NCBI GenBank assembly: GCA_016764115.1
Contig: JAESSM010000021.1
Coordinates: 1-7,252 of the forward strand
DNA from: Bacteroidia bacterium
GTDB taxonomy: Bacteria > Bacteroidota > Bacteroidia > JAESSM01 > NORP286
Direction of reading: 5' to 3'
DNA length: 7,252 nt
Shown in pieces: positions 1 to 6,361 of this stretch (its first letter is position 1; every line of letters begins with the position of its first letter). Made by a program: the position numbers and the translations under genes. The notes beneath the pieces were generated by a model that was given only the letters and a program-made list of their open reading frames with translations, did not search any database and was not told the origin of the DNA.

Positions 1-462
1 TTTCTTTATTTCATTATCCTAATATTGCTTGTTATTCCGGTTAGATGGAGTATCAAGAATCATCCTCATGAGTATGTTTATTTTAATGTTTTTGCCGGTG
101 GATTAAATGGTGCTTGGGACCAATATGAAACTGATTATTGGGGTAATAGCCTACGATACGCAGCAGAATGGTTGGGAGATCATTGCAATGAGAAATATCC
201 GGGTGAACATGTAACCATATTTGCTGATGGGCATCCCGAATCAACATCTTATTATTTAAAACCTAAATTAGGTGGGAATTTCACAATAGATATTACCGAT
301 CAGGTTCCCTATGATTTTGCTATACTTTATACCCGATACAGGGTCAACAACCCAAAATTCACTGATACATGGCCTCCGCAAGGAACAATTTATGAAGTAA
401 AAGCAGATAATGCAACCTTATGTGCGATTGTAGAATATCCACATCAGTTTAGTTCTGAATAA
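1..462 (+). CDS. GT39/ArnT-like integral membrane glycosyltransferase, C-terminal part
   Basis: The reading frame is open from base 1, so the gene begins upstream and only its last 153 codons are present. The fragment starts with the end of a hydrophobic helix (FLYFIILILLVIPV). It continues into a soluble tail with YVYFNVFAGG, GAWDQYETDYWGNSLRYAAEWL and a region that reads like a small C-terminal domain. The NYETDYWG-like stretch after the last membrane helix is what I recognise from bacterial PMT_2/ArnT-like GT-C enzymes, which move a sugar from a polyprenyl-phosphate carrier to a lipid, glycan or protein outside the cytoplasmic membrane. The catalytic N-terminal part lies outside the window, so neither activity nor substrate can be judged. 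The TAA stop abuts the next ATG with no gap, which indicates a shared transcript and probable translational coupling with the TMTC-like gene. The family call is moderately sure; the substrate is unknown. Confidence 0.7.
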   Translation, partial: FLYFIILILLVIPVRWSIKNHPHEYVYFNVFAGGLNGAWDQYETDYWGNSLRYAAEWLGDHCNEKYPGEHVTIFADGHPESTSYYLKPKLGGNFTIDITDQVPYDFAILYTRYRVNNPKFTDTWPPQGTIYEVKADNATLCAIVEYPHQFSSE

Positions 463-2430
463 ATGGAAAACGCAACAAATTCCATATTTAGCTTTTTCTG
501 CAAATACAAGTTCGTTATTGTTTTTGTTTTTGCATTCCTTTTATATTCTAATACCATTTCTCATTACTATGCTTATGATGATGCTACTGTAATAACTGAC
601 AACAAAGATGTCTTACAGGGAATAAAAGGAATTCCCACAATATTAACCAACGCATATCGGCATGGTTGGGATGGTAAAGACATTGGACATTACAGGCCCT
701 TTTCACTATTAACATTTGCTATTGAATATGAATTATTTGGGAAGAACCCTGTTGTAAGTCATTTAATTAATGTGCTATTATATGCAATTATAGCAGTTCT
801 ATTGTTGCTTACTTTATTAAGAATTCTAAAGAACTATACTATAGTATTACCGCTACTCACTACCCTCCTGTTTATAGCTCATCCAGTCCATTCAGAAGTC
901 ATAAGTAATATAAAGAGCAGGGATGAAATTTTAGCATTTCTTAATGGAATATTAGCTATCCACTTTTTATTCAAATATGTAGATGACAAGAGAGATTGGG
1001 ATAAATATTTAAGTGCTCTTTTTCTTTTTCTAGCCCTTACGGGCAAAGAAAGTGCAATCACATTGATTGCAATAATGCCAATTGGTTTATATTTTTTTAG
1101 AGATCTAAAAGTCAAGCAATGTTTGCTCCATACCACTCCTCAACTAATCGCAGTTTCATTATTTCTGCTGTTAGAGTTATTGTTTGTTGAAAGCCTTGAA
1201 TTCAATACCATTACCGCCTATGCTAATTCAATTGTGGCTGCGGATGGTTTTGTCGAAAGATGGGCAACTAATTTTTATGTATTAGGTAAATATTTCATGT
1301 TGCTATTATTTCCACATCCATTGGTGCATGATTATTCGTATGAACAAATTCCCGTTGTTAACTGGTTTCACCCTGTTCCAATAATTTCATTGATTATTTA
1401 CTTAGGGTTAATAATCTATGTAATAAAGAATATAAGTACAAAAAGTATTATTGCTTTCGGAATTATTTTCTTTTTAATAACCATATCGATTGTATCTAAT
1501 ATAATTATCATCATCGGCTCAACAATGGCAGAAAGATTTTTGTTTACTCCATCTTTAGGTTTTTGTTTGATTAGCGCTTATTTAATAATCAAAGTTACCA
1601 AAGTATCAAATGATGATCACGATTTTTCGCACAATCGGCAGATAGGGTTTATTGCTATCTCCACAATCATTTTAGCATCATATTCTTTAAAAACATTTTC
1701 AAGAAATTTTGTCTGGAAAGATAACTACACTCTATTCTCTGCAGATATTAAAAACGGTTCCGAAAACGCCCGAATGTTATATTCTATGGGTTCAGCAATA
1801 ATGTACAAAGGACATGATCAAATCAATAATTCCATAAGGGATTCCCTTTATAATACAGGAATTGCTTATCTAGAAAACTCCATTAAGAAATATGAAATTA
1901 ATGACAATGCTTATTATAATATTGGCATTTGTTACTCAAAAATGAAAAACTATAAAAGAGCTTTATCATACTTTGAAAAAACATTGGAAATTACACCAAT
2001 ATTTATCAAAGCTCAGATGAATATTGGAAACTGTTATTCAAGCTTAAAAGAATACGACAAATCTATTGCCGCATTTTTAAAAGTGCTTCAAATTCAACCT
2101 GGTTATGCAATGGCCTATAATAATTTAGGAGACACTTATAAGCAATCAGGTAATAACGATCTTGCCATGCATTATTTCAAACAGGCAATAGCTATTGATT
2201 CCAACAATATATACGGACATTTTAATTTAGGAGTAGAACACTACCTTCTTAAAAATCTAACTCAATCATTATATCATCTAAAATCAATAGTTAAAATTGA
2301 TCAAGACGAAGTAAAATTGCACCGAGAATTTGATCTATACAACAAATTGAGTGTTCTCTATAAGAAATTAGGAGATATGGAAAAATCTATGACCTATTTC
2401 AGAAAGGCAGAAACACTTTCAATACAATAA
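463..2430 (+). CDS. TMTC-like membrane protein: GT-C domain plus C-terminal TPR repeats
   Basis: This 655-residue protein has about 10-12 hydrophobic helices over residues 14-410 and a soluble TPR region from about 435 to 650. An acidic pair, YDD (38-40), sits in the first extracytoplasmic loop, where GT-C enzymes carry catalytic acids. HYRPF (76-80), HPVHSE (140-145) followed by a KSRDE segment, GKES (194-197) and AERFLFTPS (356-364) resemble blocks of eukaryotic TMTC1-4, which are O-mannosyltransferases. At least four 34-residue TPR units run from about 482 to 617 (NIGICYSKMKNYKRALSYF, then NIGNCYSSLKEYDKSIAAF, and so on), with a further unit near 624-655. By inference it is a polyprenyl-phosphate-sugar-dependent transferase whose TPRs hold a protein substrate or partner outside the membrane. 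The ATG follows the previous stop directly and has no SD, so coupling is likely. Bacterial TMTC-like proteins are mostly uncharacterised; donor and acceptor are unknown. Confidence 0.8.
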   Translation: MENATNSIFSFFCKYKFVIVFVFAFLLYSNTISHYYAYDDATVITDNKDVLQGIKGIPTILTNAYRHGWDGKDIGHYRPFSLLTFAIEYELFGKNPVVSHLINVLLYAIIAVLLLLTLLRILKNYTIVLPLLTTLLFIAHPVHSEVISNIKSRDEILAFLNGILAIHFLFKYVDDKRDWDKYLSALFLFLALTGKESAITLIAIMPIGLYFFRDLKVKQCLLHTTPQLIAVSLFLLLELLFVESLEFNTITAYANSIVAADGFVERWATNFYVLGKYFMLLLFPHPLVHDYSYEQIPVVNWFHPVPIISLIIYLGLIIYVIKNISTKSIIAFGIIFFLITISIVSNIIIIIGSTMAERFLFTPSLGFCLISAYLIIKVTKVSNDDHDFSHNRQIGFIAISTIILASYSLKTFSRNFVWKDNYTLFSADIKNGSENARMLYSMGSAIMYKGHDQINNSIRDSLYNTGIAYLENSIKKYEINDNAYYNIGICYSKMKNYKRALSYFEKTLEITPIFIKAQMNIGNCYSSLKEYDKSIAAFLKVLQIQPGYAMAYNNLGDTYKQSGNNDLAMHYFKQAIAIDSNNIYGHFNLGVEHYLLKNLTQSLYHLKSIVKIDQDEVKLHREFDLYNKLSVLYKKLGDMEKSMTYFRKAETLSIQ

Positions 2431-2470
2431 AATCCTTATTATCTCCTCTTTTTATTCTCCTTTACTTTTA

Positions 2471-2478
2471 TATTTTTG
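2471..2478 (+). promoter_or_regulatory. Bacteroidota -7 box before the helix-hairpin-helix gene
   Basis: TATTTTTG matches the Bacteroidota -7 consensus TAnnTTTG exactly. The -33 region is poor: a T-run around 2449-2453 replaces TTG. Transcription would begin near 2483-2486, leaving a leader of only about 8-11 nt before the GTG at 2494. The sequence upstream (2431-2470) is a pyrimidine-rich stretch with no terminator-like hairpin. Confidence 0.6.
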
Positions 2479-2493
2479 CCGAAAATCTAATCA

Positions 2494-3219
2494 GTGAATT
2501 TCATTAAAGACTATTTTTCGTTTAGCAAAGGTGAAAGAAATGGAATTCTTGCCTTGTTTATCATTCTATTACTGTTGTTAATCGCACCTTACTTTTTAGA
2601 TATAATTATTCCAAAATCAAAGACAGACTTTACCGAGTTTGACAATCAGGTTTCTGCCTATTTAGCAAGCATGGAAAGCAAGAAAAAGGATAAATCAAAA
2701 ACAGACTCATTAACAAGACGTTCAAATTATTCTAAATTCAAAAACCAAAAATACAAATCTAAAAAGTATCAATCATCTTATAAAAAAACAGAGTATTATA
2801 CCAACAAGAAATACTATCCTAACTACATTGTTGATGTAAATAAAGCTGATTCAACAGAACTGATAAAAGTTAAAGGAATAGGACCAGTACTAAGCTCAAG
2901 AATTATTAAATACAGGAATTTACTGGGTGGGTATACCACTATATCTCAAATCAAGGAAGTCTATGGGATGGATAGTATTAGGTTTCATGAATTAGAAAAT
3001 TCCTTTTCTCTAAGTGATTCCATTATTACAAAGATGAATATAAACGAGGTTTCCAAAAAAATACTTTATACGCACCCGTATATAGATTATAAAATTGCTA
3101 ACTCCATCATCAATTACAGAGAGCAACATGGAAAGTATCAGGAATTAGTAGAAATTAAAAAATCATATATAATTACAGAGGAAATATTTTCCAAAATAGC
3201 TCCGTATTTAACTATCTGA
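2494..3219 (+). CDS. Membrane-anchored helix-hairpin-helix (ComEA-like) protein
   Basis: The 241-residue protein starts at GTG. The start is supported by the -7 box just upstream and by the N-terminal pattern FSFSKGERNGI followed by one membrane helix (about 17-36), a layout I recognise from Bacteroidota helix-hairpin-helix proteins. Residues 62-108 form a Lys/Tyr/Ser-rich low-complexity linker. The first HhH unit is at about 113-147 (VDVNKADSTELIKVKGIGPVLSSRIIKYR), with the typical GIG hairpin. A second, more divergent unit spans about 183-215 (INEVSKK through YREQHGKY). ComEA-type HhH pairs bind DNA without sequence specificity, and in competent bacteria they act at the cell surface in DNA uptake. 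Here one helix would leave the HhH region outside the cytoplasm or facing the membrane. No other competence gene is visible, so a DNA-uptake role is only possible. The domain call is sure; the function is not. Confidence 0.85.
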   Translation: MNFIKDYFSFSKGERNGILALFIILLLLLIAPYFLDIIIPKSKTDFTEFDNQVSAYLASMESKKKDKSKTDSLTRRSNYSKFKNQKYKSKKYQSSYKKTEYYTNKKYYPNYIVDVNKADSTELIKVKGIGPVLSSRIIKYRNLLGGYTTISQIKEVYGMDSIRFHELENSFSLSDSIITKMNINEVSKKILYTHPYIDYKIANSIINYREQHGKYQELVEIKKSYIITEEIFSKIAPYLTI

Positions 3220-3235
3220 TAATATAGATAAGCTA

Positions 3236-3284
3236 ATTGCAAATTGTTCATTAGTAATTGAATATTGTAAATTGCTGATTGAAT
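3236..3284 (+). repeat. Degenerate 7-bp tandem repeat, seven units of ATTGNNN
   Basis: ATTG starts at 3236, 3243, 3257, 3264, 3271 and 3278, and ATTA at 3250 fills the missing step. The units read ATTGCAA, ATTGTTC, ATTAGTA, ATTGAAT, ATTGTAA, ATTGCTG and ATTGAAT. The array fills most of the gap between the HhH gene and the acyl-CoA dehydrogenase gene, and its fifth unit supplies the -33 TTG of the promoter. It looks like a decayed heptamer microsatellite. A regulatory role is not shown. Confidence 0.7.
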
Positions 3285-3295
3285 TTTTATCTTTG
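3265..3295 (+). promoter_or_regulatory. Bacteroidota-type promoter of the acyl-CoA dehydrogenase gene
   Basis: The -33 TTG at 3265-3267 is followed after 20 nt by TATCTTTG at 3288-3295, a full match to TAnnTTTG. Transcription should begin near 3300-3302, giving a leader of about 26 nt to the ATG at 3328. It marks a new transcription unit separate from the HhH gene. Confidence 0.75.
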
Positions 3296-3327
3296 CACTC
3301 CCAAAATTCACTACATTAATTAAATCA

Positions 3328-4503
3328 ATGATGATAGAAGTAGAAGAACCAGCCACTACATCCATGAGTTTCGAGCTTACCGAAAATCAAAAAATGATTA
3401 CTGACATGATCAAAGATTTTGGGAAAAAGCACATCAAACCAAAAATGATGGAATGGGATGAATCTCAGGAATTTCCTGTAGAAGTTTTCAAACAATTGGG
3501 TGAATTGGGATTAATGGGAGTATTGGTTCCTACTGAATACGGTGGTTCTGGATTTACCTACCCTGATTATGTAACTGCGATAACCGAAATCTCAAAAATT
3601 GACGGTTCGATAGGCCTATCTATGGCCGCACATAATTCTCTTTGCACAGGGCATATATTACAATTCGGAAATGAAGAGCAAAAGCAGAAATACCTTCCTA
3701 AATTAGCCACTGCCGAACACATTGGAGCATGGGGTCTAACAGAACCAAACACTGGTTCAGATGCAGGTGCCATGAGAACAACTGCTGTTGAAGATGGAGA
3801 CCATTGGGTACTAAATGGCAGTAAAAATTTCATCACACACGGAAAAAGTGGTGATATAGCTGTCATAATAGCAAGAACAGGGGAAATCGGAGACAACCAC
3901 GGAATGTCTGCATTTATAGTTGAAAAAGGAACTCCGGGTTTTACTCCCGGTAAAAAGGAAGATAAACTTGGGATGCGAGCTTCAGAAACGACTGAGATCT
4001 CATTTCAGGATTGTAGAATACACAAAGACAATGTATTAGGTAAAATTGGAGATGGTTTTATTCAATCTCTAAAAATATTGGATGGGGGAAGAATTTCTAT
4101 TGCTTCTTTAGGTTTAGGAATCGCTAAAGGAGCTTTCGAAGCTGCTACTGCCTATTCAAAAGAAAGAGAGCAATTTGGAAAGCCTATTTCAGAATTTCAA
4201 GCAATATCATTTAAGTTAGCGGATATGAAAGTTCAAATTGAGGCAGCAGAACTGCTAACATTCAAAGCTGCGTATTTGAAGCAAAATGGAAAGCCCACTA
4301 CAAAGGTATCTTCAATGGCTAAATATTATACTTCCGAAATCGCAGTAAAAGTAGCAACTGAAGGTGTTCAAATTTTTGGAGGTTACGGATATACTAAAGA
4401 ATTTCCTGCTGAGAAGTATTATAGAGATGCTAAACTTTGCACCATTGGTGAAGGTACATCTGAAATACAGAAAATGGTAATTGCGAGAGAAATTCTCAAA
4501 TAA
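3328..4503 (+). CDS. Acyl-CoA dehydrogenase (FAD-dependent)
   Basis: This 391-residue protein is a complete acyl-CoA dehydrogenase, which oxidises an acyl-CoA to the trans-2-enoyl-CoA and passes electrons to electron-transfer flavoprotein. Family signature 1 is at 136-148 (GLTEPNTGSDAGA) and signature 2 at about 348-367 (QIFGGYGYTKEFPAEKYYRD). The catalytic base expected for short- and medium-chain enzymes is Glu375, in GEGTSEIQ. KEREQFGKPISEFQ (278-291) is the usual segment before the C-terminal helical domain. Length and domain order are normal for short-chain or short/branched-chain members; chain-length preference cannot be read from sequence alone. The gene has its own promoter, so it is likely monocistronic. 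Start choice is open: tandem ATGs at 3328 and 3331 add a 12-residue tail (MMIEVEEPATTS), while ATG 3364 gives MSFELTENQ, the more typical family N-terminus. Neither has an SD. Confidence 0.95.
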   Translation: MMIEVEEPATTSMSFELTENQKMITDMIKDFGKKHIKPKMMEWDESQEFPVEVFKQLGELGLMGVLVPTEYGGSGFTYPDYVTAITEISKIDGSIGLSMAAHNSLCTGHILQFGNEEQKQKYLPKLATAEHIGAWGLTEPNTGSDAGAMRTTAVEDGDHWVLNGSKNFITHGKSGDIAVIIARTGEIGDNHGMSAFIVEKGTPGFTPGKKEDKLGMRASETTEISFQDCRIHKDNVLGKIGDGFIQSLKILDGGRISIASLGLGIAKGAFEAATAYSKEREQFGKPISEFQAISFKLADMKVQIEAAELLTFKAAYLKQNGKPTTKVSSMAKYYTSEIAVKVATEGVQIFGGYGYTKEFPAEKYYRDAKLCTIGEGTSEIQKMVIAREILK

Positions 4504-4568
4504 TGAGCATATTATAACTTTTTAAACACGAATTACGTATAATATAATTGCCTAAAGCAAAATAAATT

Positions 4569-4598
4569 TTGATAAATAAAATAATACAACTATTTTTG
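4569..4598 (+). promoter_or_regulatory. Strong Bacteroidota promoter of rpsU
   Basis: TTTTG with its TTG at 4569-4571 is followed after 19 nt by TATTTTTG at 4591-4598, so both boxes match consensus. Transcription is expected near 4603-4605. The leader of about 22 nt consists of little more than the SD. Confidence 0.8.
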
Positions 4599-4611
4599 CA
4601 CGCTTAAAATT

Positions 4612-4619
4612 AAAAGGAG
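4612..4619 (+). promoter_or_regulatory. Strong Shine-Dalgarno of rpsU
   Basis: AAAAGGAG lies 6 nt before the ATG at 4626. In Bacteroidota most genes lack an SD because bS21, with bS18 and bS6, sequesters the 3' tail of 16S rRNA. The rpsU gene is a known exception, and its SD is thought to let ribosomes lacking bS21 translate more bS21. The sequence here fits that autoregulation model. Confidence 0.85.
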
Positions 4620-4625
4620 TAACAA

Positions 4626-4817
4626 ATGTTAAGAGTTAAAATTCACGATGGCGAATCAATAGACAGAGCCCTGAAAAGATTCAAAAAGAAATTTGAAAAG
4701 ACAGGAGTTCTAAGAGAGATTCGTGAAAGACAAGCATACACCAAACCTTCAAGAAGAAAAAGAGAACAGCATTTGAAAGCTGTTTATAAACAACAATTAC
4801 TTCAAGAAGAACTATAA
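4626..4817 (+). CDS. rpsU: Small ribosomal subunit protein bS21
   Basis: The 63-residue, strongly basic protein has the bS21 pattern: a short N-terminal strand (MLRVKIHDGESIDRALKRFKKK), the helix around FEKTGVLREIRERQAY (23-38), and a basic tail KPSRRKREQHLKAVYKQQL. bS21 sits on the 30S platform next to the 3' end of 16S rRNA. In Flavobacterium it helps bury the anti-SD, and a tail tyrosine at position 54 is, as I recall, one of the contacts; Tyr54 is present here. Length is normal for the phylum. The gene has a consensus promoter and a strong SD. It heads a run of rpsU, a xer recombinase and hpf, an order I recall from other Bacteroidota. Confidence 0.97.
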   Translation: MLRVKIHDGESIDRALKRFKKKFEKTGVLREIRERQAYTKPSRRKREQHLKAVYKQQLLQEEL

Positions 4818-4845
4818 CAACTTCCTTCTTTCTAACACTTTCGTA

Positions 4846-4889
4846 ATAATTTGTATCTTGTCTACGTTTCCTGGTAAGATACAAGTTAT
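4846..4889 (+). promoter_or_regulatory. Long hairpin ending at the xerC start codon
   Basis: Arm 4846-4859 (ATAATTTGTATCTT) pairs with arm 4876-4889 (AAGATACAAGTTAT) over 14 bp with one G-U pair, around a 16-nt loop. The innermost 9 bp are a perfect inverted repeat. The right arm ends one base before the ATG at 4890. No T-tract follows, so it is not an ordinary terminator. It could control translation of xerC, act as an operator, or set rpsU mRNA 3' processing. Confidence 0.6.
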
Positions 4890-5786
4890 ATGTACACCTC
4901 TAACTTCCTTCAGTATCTTCAATTCGAAAAACGCTATTCCAAGCATACTGTTCAATCATATAAAACAGATCTTGATCAGTTCTATTCATTTCTATCAACT
5001 ACTTACAATTTAGAATCTGTACAACAAGTTACCCATTCTATTATCCGCTCCTGGATCGTTAAATTATTAGAGCAAAACATTTCTCCACGTTCCATTAACA
5101 GAAAAATGGCAACGCTAAAATCCTATTTTAAATTTCTTATTCGTGAGGATATGGTTAAGAAAAATCCTATGATTAAGGTTGTTTCATTAAAAAATGCAAA
5201 AAAATTACCTGAATTTGTTGATCAGGAGAGTATTCATACTCTATTTGATCAGATTGAATTTGAAGACTCTTTTGAGGGTTTGAGAGACAAATTGGTACTC
5301 GAATTGTTATATGCTACTGGTATTAGAAGAGCTGAAATTATAGGTTTGACAAATCTATCTGTGGATGAGAAAAATTGCACGATAAAAGTGCTGGGTAAAC
5401 GCAACAAAGAAAGATTAATTCCGTATAACTCCCCACTAAACGACTTAATCAAGATTTATATAGAAAATCGCGACAATTCGATTGAAGTCAATACAACAGA
5501 TGCTAACAGCCCTCTTCTTGTCACTAATAAAGGGAAAACACTTTATCCAAAATTGGTATATCGCATAGTCAACAAATACCTCAGCTTGATTACTACGTTA
5601 AGTAAGCGTAGTCCTCATATCTTAAGGCATACCTTTGCTACTCACCTACTAAATAATGGTGCAGACATAAATGCTATTAAAGAACTTCTTGGTCACGCTA
5701 ACCTAGCAGCAACTCAAGTATACACTCATAATACTATTGATAAGCTTAAAGATGTTTATAAGCAAGCACATCCTCGAGCTACATAA
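4890..5786 (+). CDS. xerC: XerC/XerD-type tyrosine site-specific recombinase
   Basis: The 298-residue protein has the normal Xer length. The N-terminal SAM-like DNA-binding domain (about 1-90) contains [23 protein letters not shown]. The catalytic domain carries the full set of active residues: Arg146 (ATGIRRAE), Lys170 ([12 protein letters not shown]), His243 and Arg246 ([12 protein letters not shown]), His269 ([11 protein letters not shown]) and the nucleophile Tyr278 (QVYTHNT). Xer enzymes resolve chromosome dimers at dif during division. XerC and XerD cannot be separated safely here, and the partner is not in the window. The setting between rpsU and hpf argues for the housekeeping enzyme rather than a phage or transposon integrase. 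There is no SD and no consensus promoter; the start abuts a 14-bp hairpin. The gene is probably read through from rpsU. The xerC label is by family convention. Confidence 0.92.
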   Translation: MYTSNFLQYLQFEKRYSKHTVQSYKTDLDQFYSFLSTTYNLESVQQVTHSIIRSWIVKLLEQNISPRSINRKMATLKSYFKFLIREDMVKKNPMIKVVSLKNAKKLPEFVDQESIHTLFDQIEFEDSFEGLRDKLVLELLYATGIRRAEIIGLTNLSVDEKNCTIKVLGKRNKERLIPYNSPLNDLIKIYIENRDNSIEVNTTDANSPLLVTNKGKTLYPKLVYRIVNKYLSLITTLSKRSPHILRHTFATHLLNNGADINAIKELLGHANLAATQVYTHNTIDKLKDVYKQAHPRAT

Positions 5787-5815
5787 AAACATAAATTAAC
5801 CTGAAATTATTAAAG

Positions 5816-5822
5816 AAAGGAG
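5816..5822 (+). promoter_or_regulatory. Strong Shine-Dalgarno of hpf
   Basis: AAAGGAG sits 7 nt before the ATG at 5830. Besides rpsU this is the only clear SD in the window, in a phylum where SDs are generally not used. It supports the start and hints at control by bS21-free ribosomes. Confidence 0.75.
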
Positions 5823-5829
5823 ACTCATC

Positions 5830-6171
5830 ATGAAGCTACAAATTCAATCTATTCACTTTGATGCAGATAAAAAATTACTAGAATTTATTCAAAAAAAAGT
5901 GAGCAAATTGGAAACGTTCTATGATAGAATATTGGATGGAAACGTATTCTTAAAAATTGATAAAGACAGTTCACATGAAGATAAAATAGCTGAAATAAAA
6001 CTTCAAATTCCAGGCGGGACCATGATCGCAAAAGAAAAATGCAAATCATTTGAAGAAGCCATTGATCTTAATGTAGAATCATTAAGAAGACAAATAAAAA
6101 AGCACAAGGGTAAACAAATGAATAAAAGACACCAACATGAGCCTGAAATTCAAATGGAAGAGGAATATTAA
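5830..6171 (+). CDS. hpf: Ribosome hibernation-promoting factor, short form (HPF/RaiA family)
   Basis: The 113-residue protein starts MKLQIQSIHFDADKKLLEFIQKKVSKLETFYDRI, the usual first strand and helix of the HPF/YfiA fold. It continues with VFLKIDKDSSHEDKIAEIKLQIPGGTMIAKEKCKSFEEAIDLNVESLRRQIKKHKGK, matching the remaining strands and second helix. The acidic, His-rich tail (from about 97, ending EEEY) is extra to the core. No long-HPF dimerisation domain is present, so this is the short form. Such proteins bind the decoding region of the 30S subunit in slow growth and keep ribosomes inactive; short forms either stabilise 70S (YfiA) or support 100S dimers together with a partner (E. coli HPF). 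Which applies cannot be told. The gene lies 43 nt after xerC with no terminator between them, so cotranscription is likely, and a strong terminator follows. Confidence 0.93.
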   Translation: MKLQIQSIHFDADKKLLEFIQKKVSKLETFYDRILDGNVFLKIDKDSSHEDKIAEIKLQIPGGTMIAKEKCKSFEEAIDLNVESLRRQIKKHKGKQMNKRHQHEPEIQMEEEY

Positions 6172-6200
6172 ATGTATTAGTATCAAGTTCTAAAAAAAGT

Positions 6201-6230
6201 AAGCCCGTCTAAATGTAGATGGGCTTTTTT
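6201..6230 (+). terminator. Rho-independent terminator of the rpsU-xerC-hpf unit
   Basis: AAGCCCGTCT (6201-6210) pairs with AGATGGGCTT (6217-6226) through 10 bp with one G-U pair and a 6-nt loop, followed by a T-run (6225-6230). An A-run before the stem (6192-6198) could give weak activity on the other strand. It lies 29 nt after the hpf stop and closes the unit. Confidence 0.92.
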
Positions 6231-6315
6231 ATTGTAGTTTTGAGAGAATTTATTACCCACAAGCATCCATTTTAAACCCCTAATTTCCTCGATAATTTTC
6301 CCAATATAAATTATA

Positions 6316-6361
6316 TATAAAATATTTAGAGTTTATTCTTTGAATATCTATAAAATATTTA
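6316..6361 (+). repeat. 13-bp direct repeat around the tRNA-tuf -33 box
   Basis: TATAAAATATTTA occurs at 6316-6328 and again at 6349-6361. The copies start 33 bp apart, close to three helical turns. The second copy fills the space just before the -7 box, and the first lies upstream of the -33 box where UP elements sit. The repeat is exact, but the region is very AT-rich. Confidence 0.6.

Noticed and set aside
879..1136. 85-codon minus-strand open frame inside the TMTC-like gene
   Set aside because: It lies wholly within a well-supported membrane protein gene on the other strand and has no recognisable domain.
2431..2470. Pyrimidine-rich tract with an imperfect TCTCCT repeat after the TMTC-like gene
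   Set aside because: The copies are short and imperfect, and no stem or T-tract terminator structure is present.
3138..3365. 75-codon minus-strand open frame over the HhH/acyl-CoA dehydrogenase gap
   Set aside because: It overlaps the end of one gene, the heptad repeats and the forward promoter, and its Ile/Asn/Leu-rich product reflects the repeat composition.
3567..3896. 109-codon minus-strand open frame inside the acyl-CoA dehydrogenase gene
   Set aside because: It is fully antisense to conserved catalytic-domain coding sequence, with a Pro/Ser/Cys-rich product typical of shadow frames.
4509..4545. ATATTATA (4509-4516) and TATAATAT (4538-4545) as a terminator after the acyl-CoA dehydrogenase gene
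   Set aside because: The 8-bp stem is entirely A-T, has a 21-nt loop and no T-tract, so it is too weak to call.
4681..4884. 67-codon minus-strand open frame over rpsU and the xerC hairpin
   Set aside because: It is antisense to bS21 and shows no domain or initiation signal.
4846..4889. The xerC-adjacent inverted repeat as a dif site
   Set aside because: dif has two 11-bp arms around a 6-8 bp centre. Here the arms are 14 bp with a 16-bp centre and no visible match to Xer arm sequences.
5249..5452. 67-codon minus-strand open frame inside xerC
   Set aside because: It is antisense to the recombinase catalytic domain, which is intact on the plus strand.
4890..5786. The tyrosine recombinase and adjacent tRNA genes as a sign of an integrated element
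   Set aside because: The recombinase has housekeeping Xer length and sits between rpsU and hpf. There is no att-like duplication of a tRNA 3' end, and no phage or plasmid genes follow.
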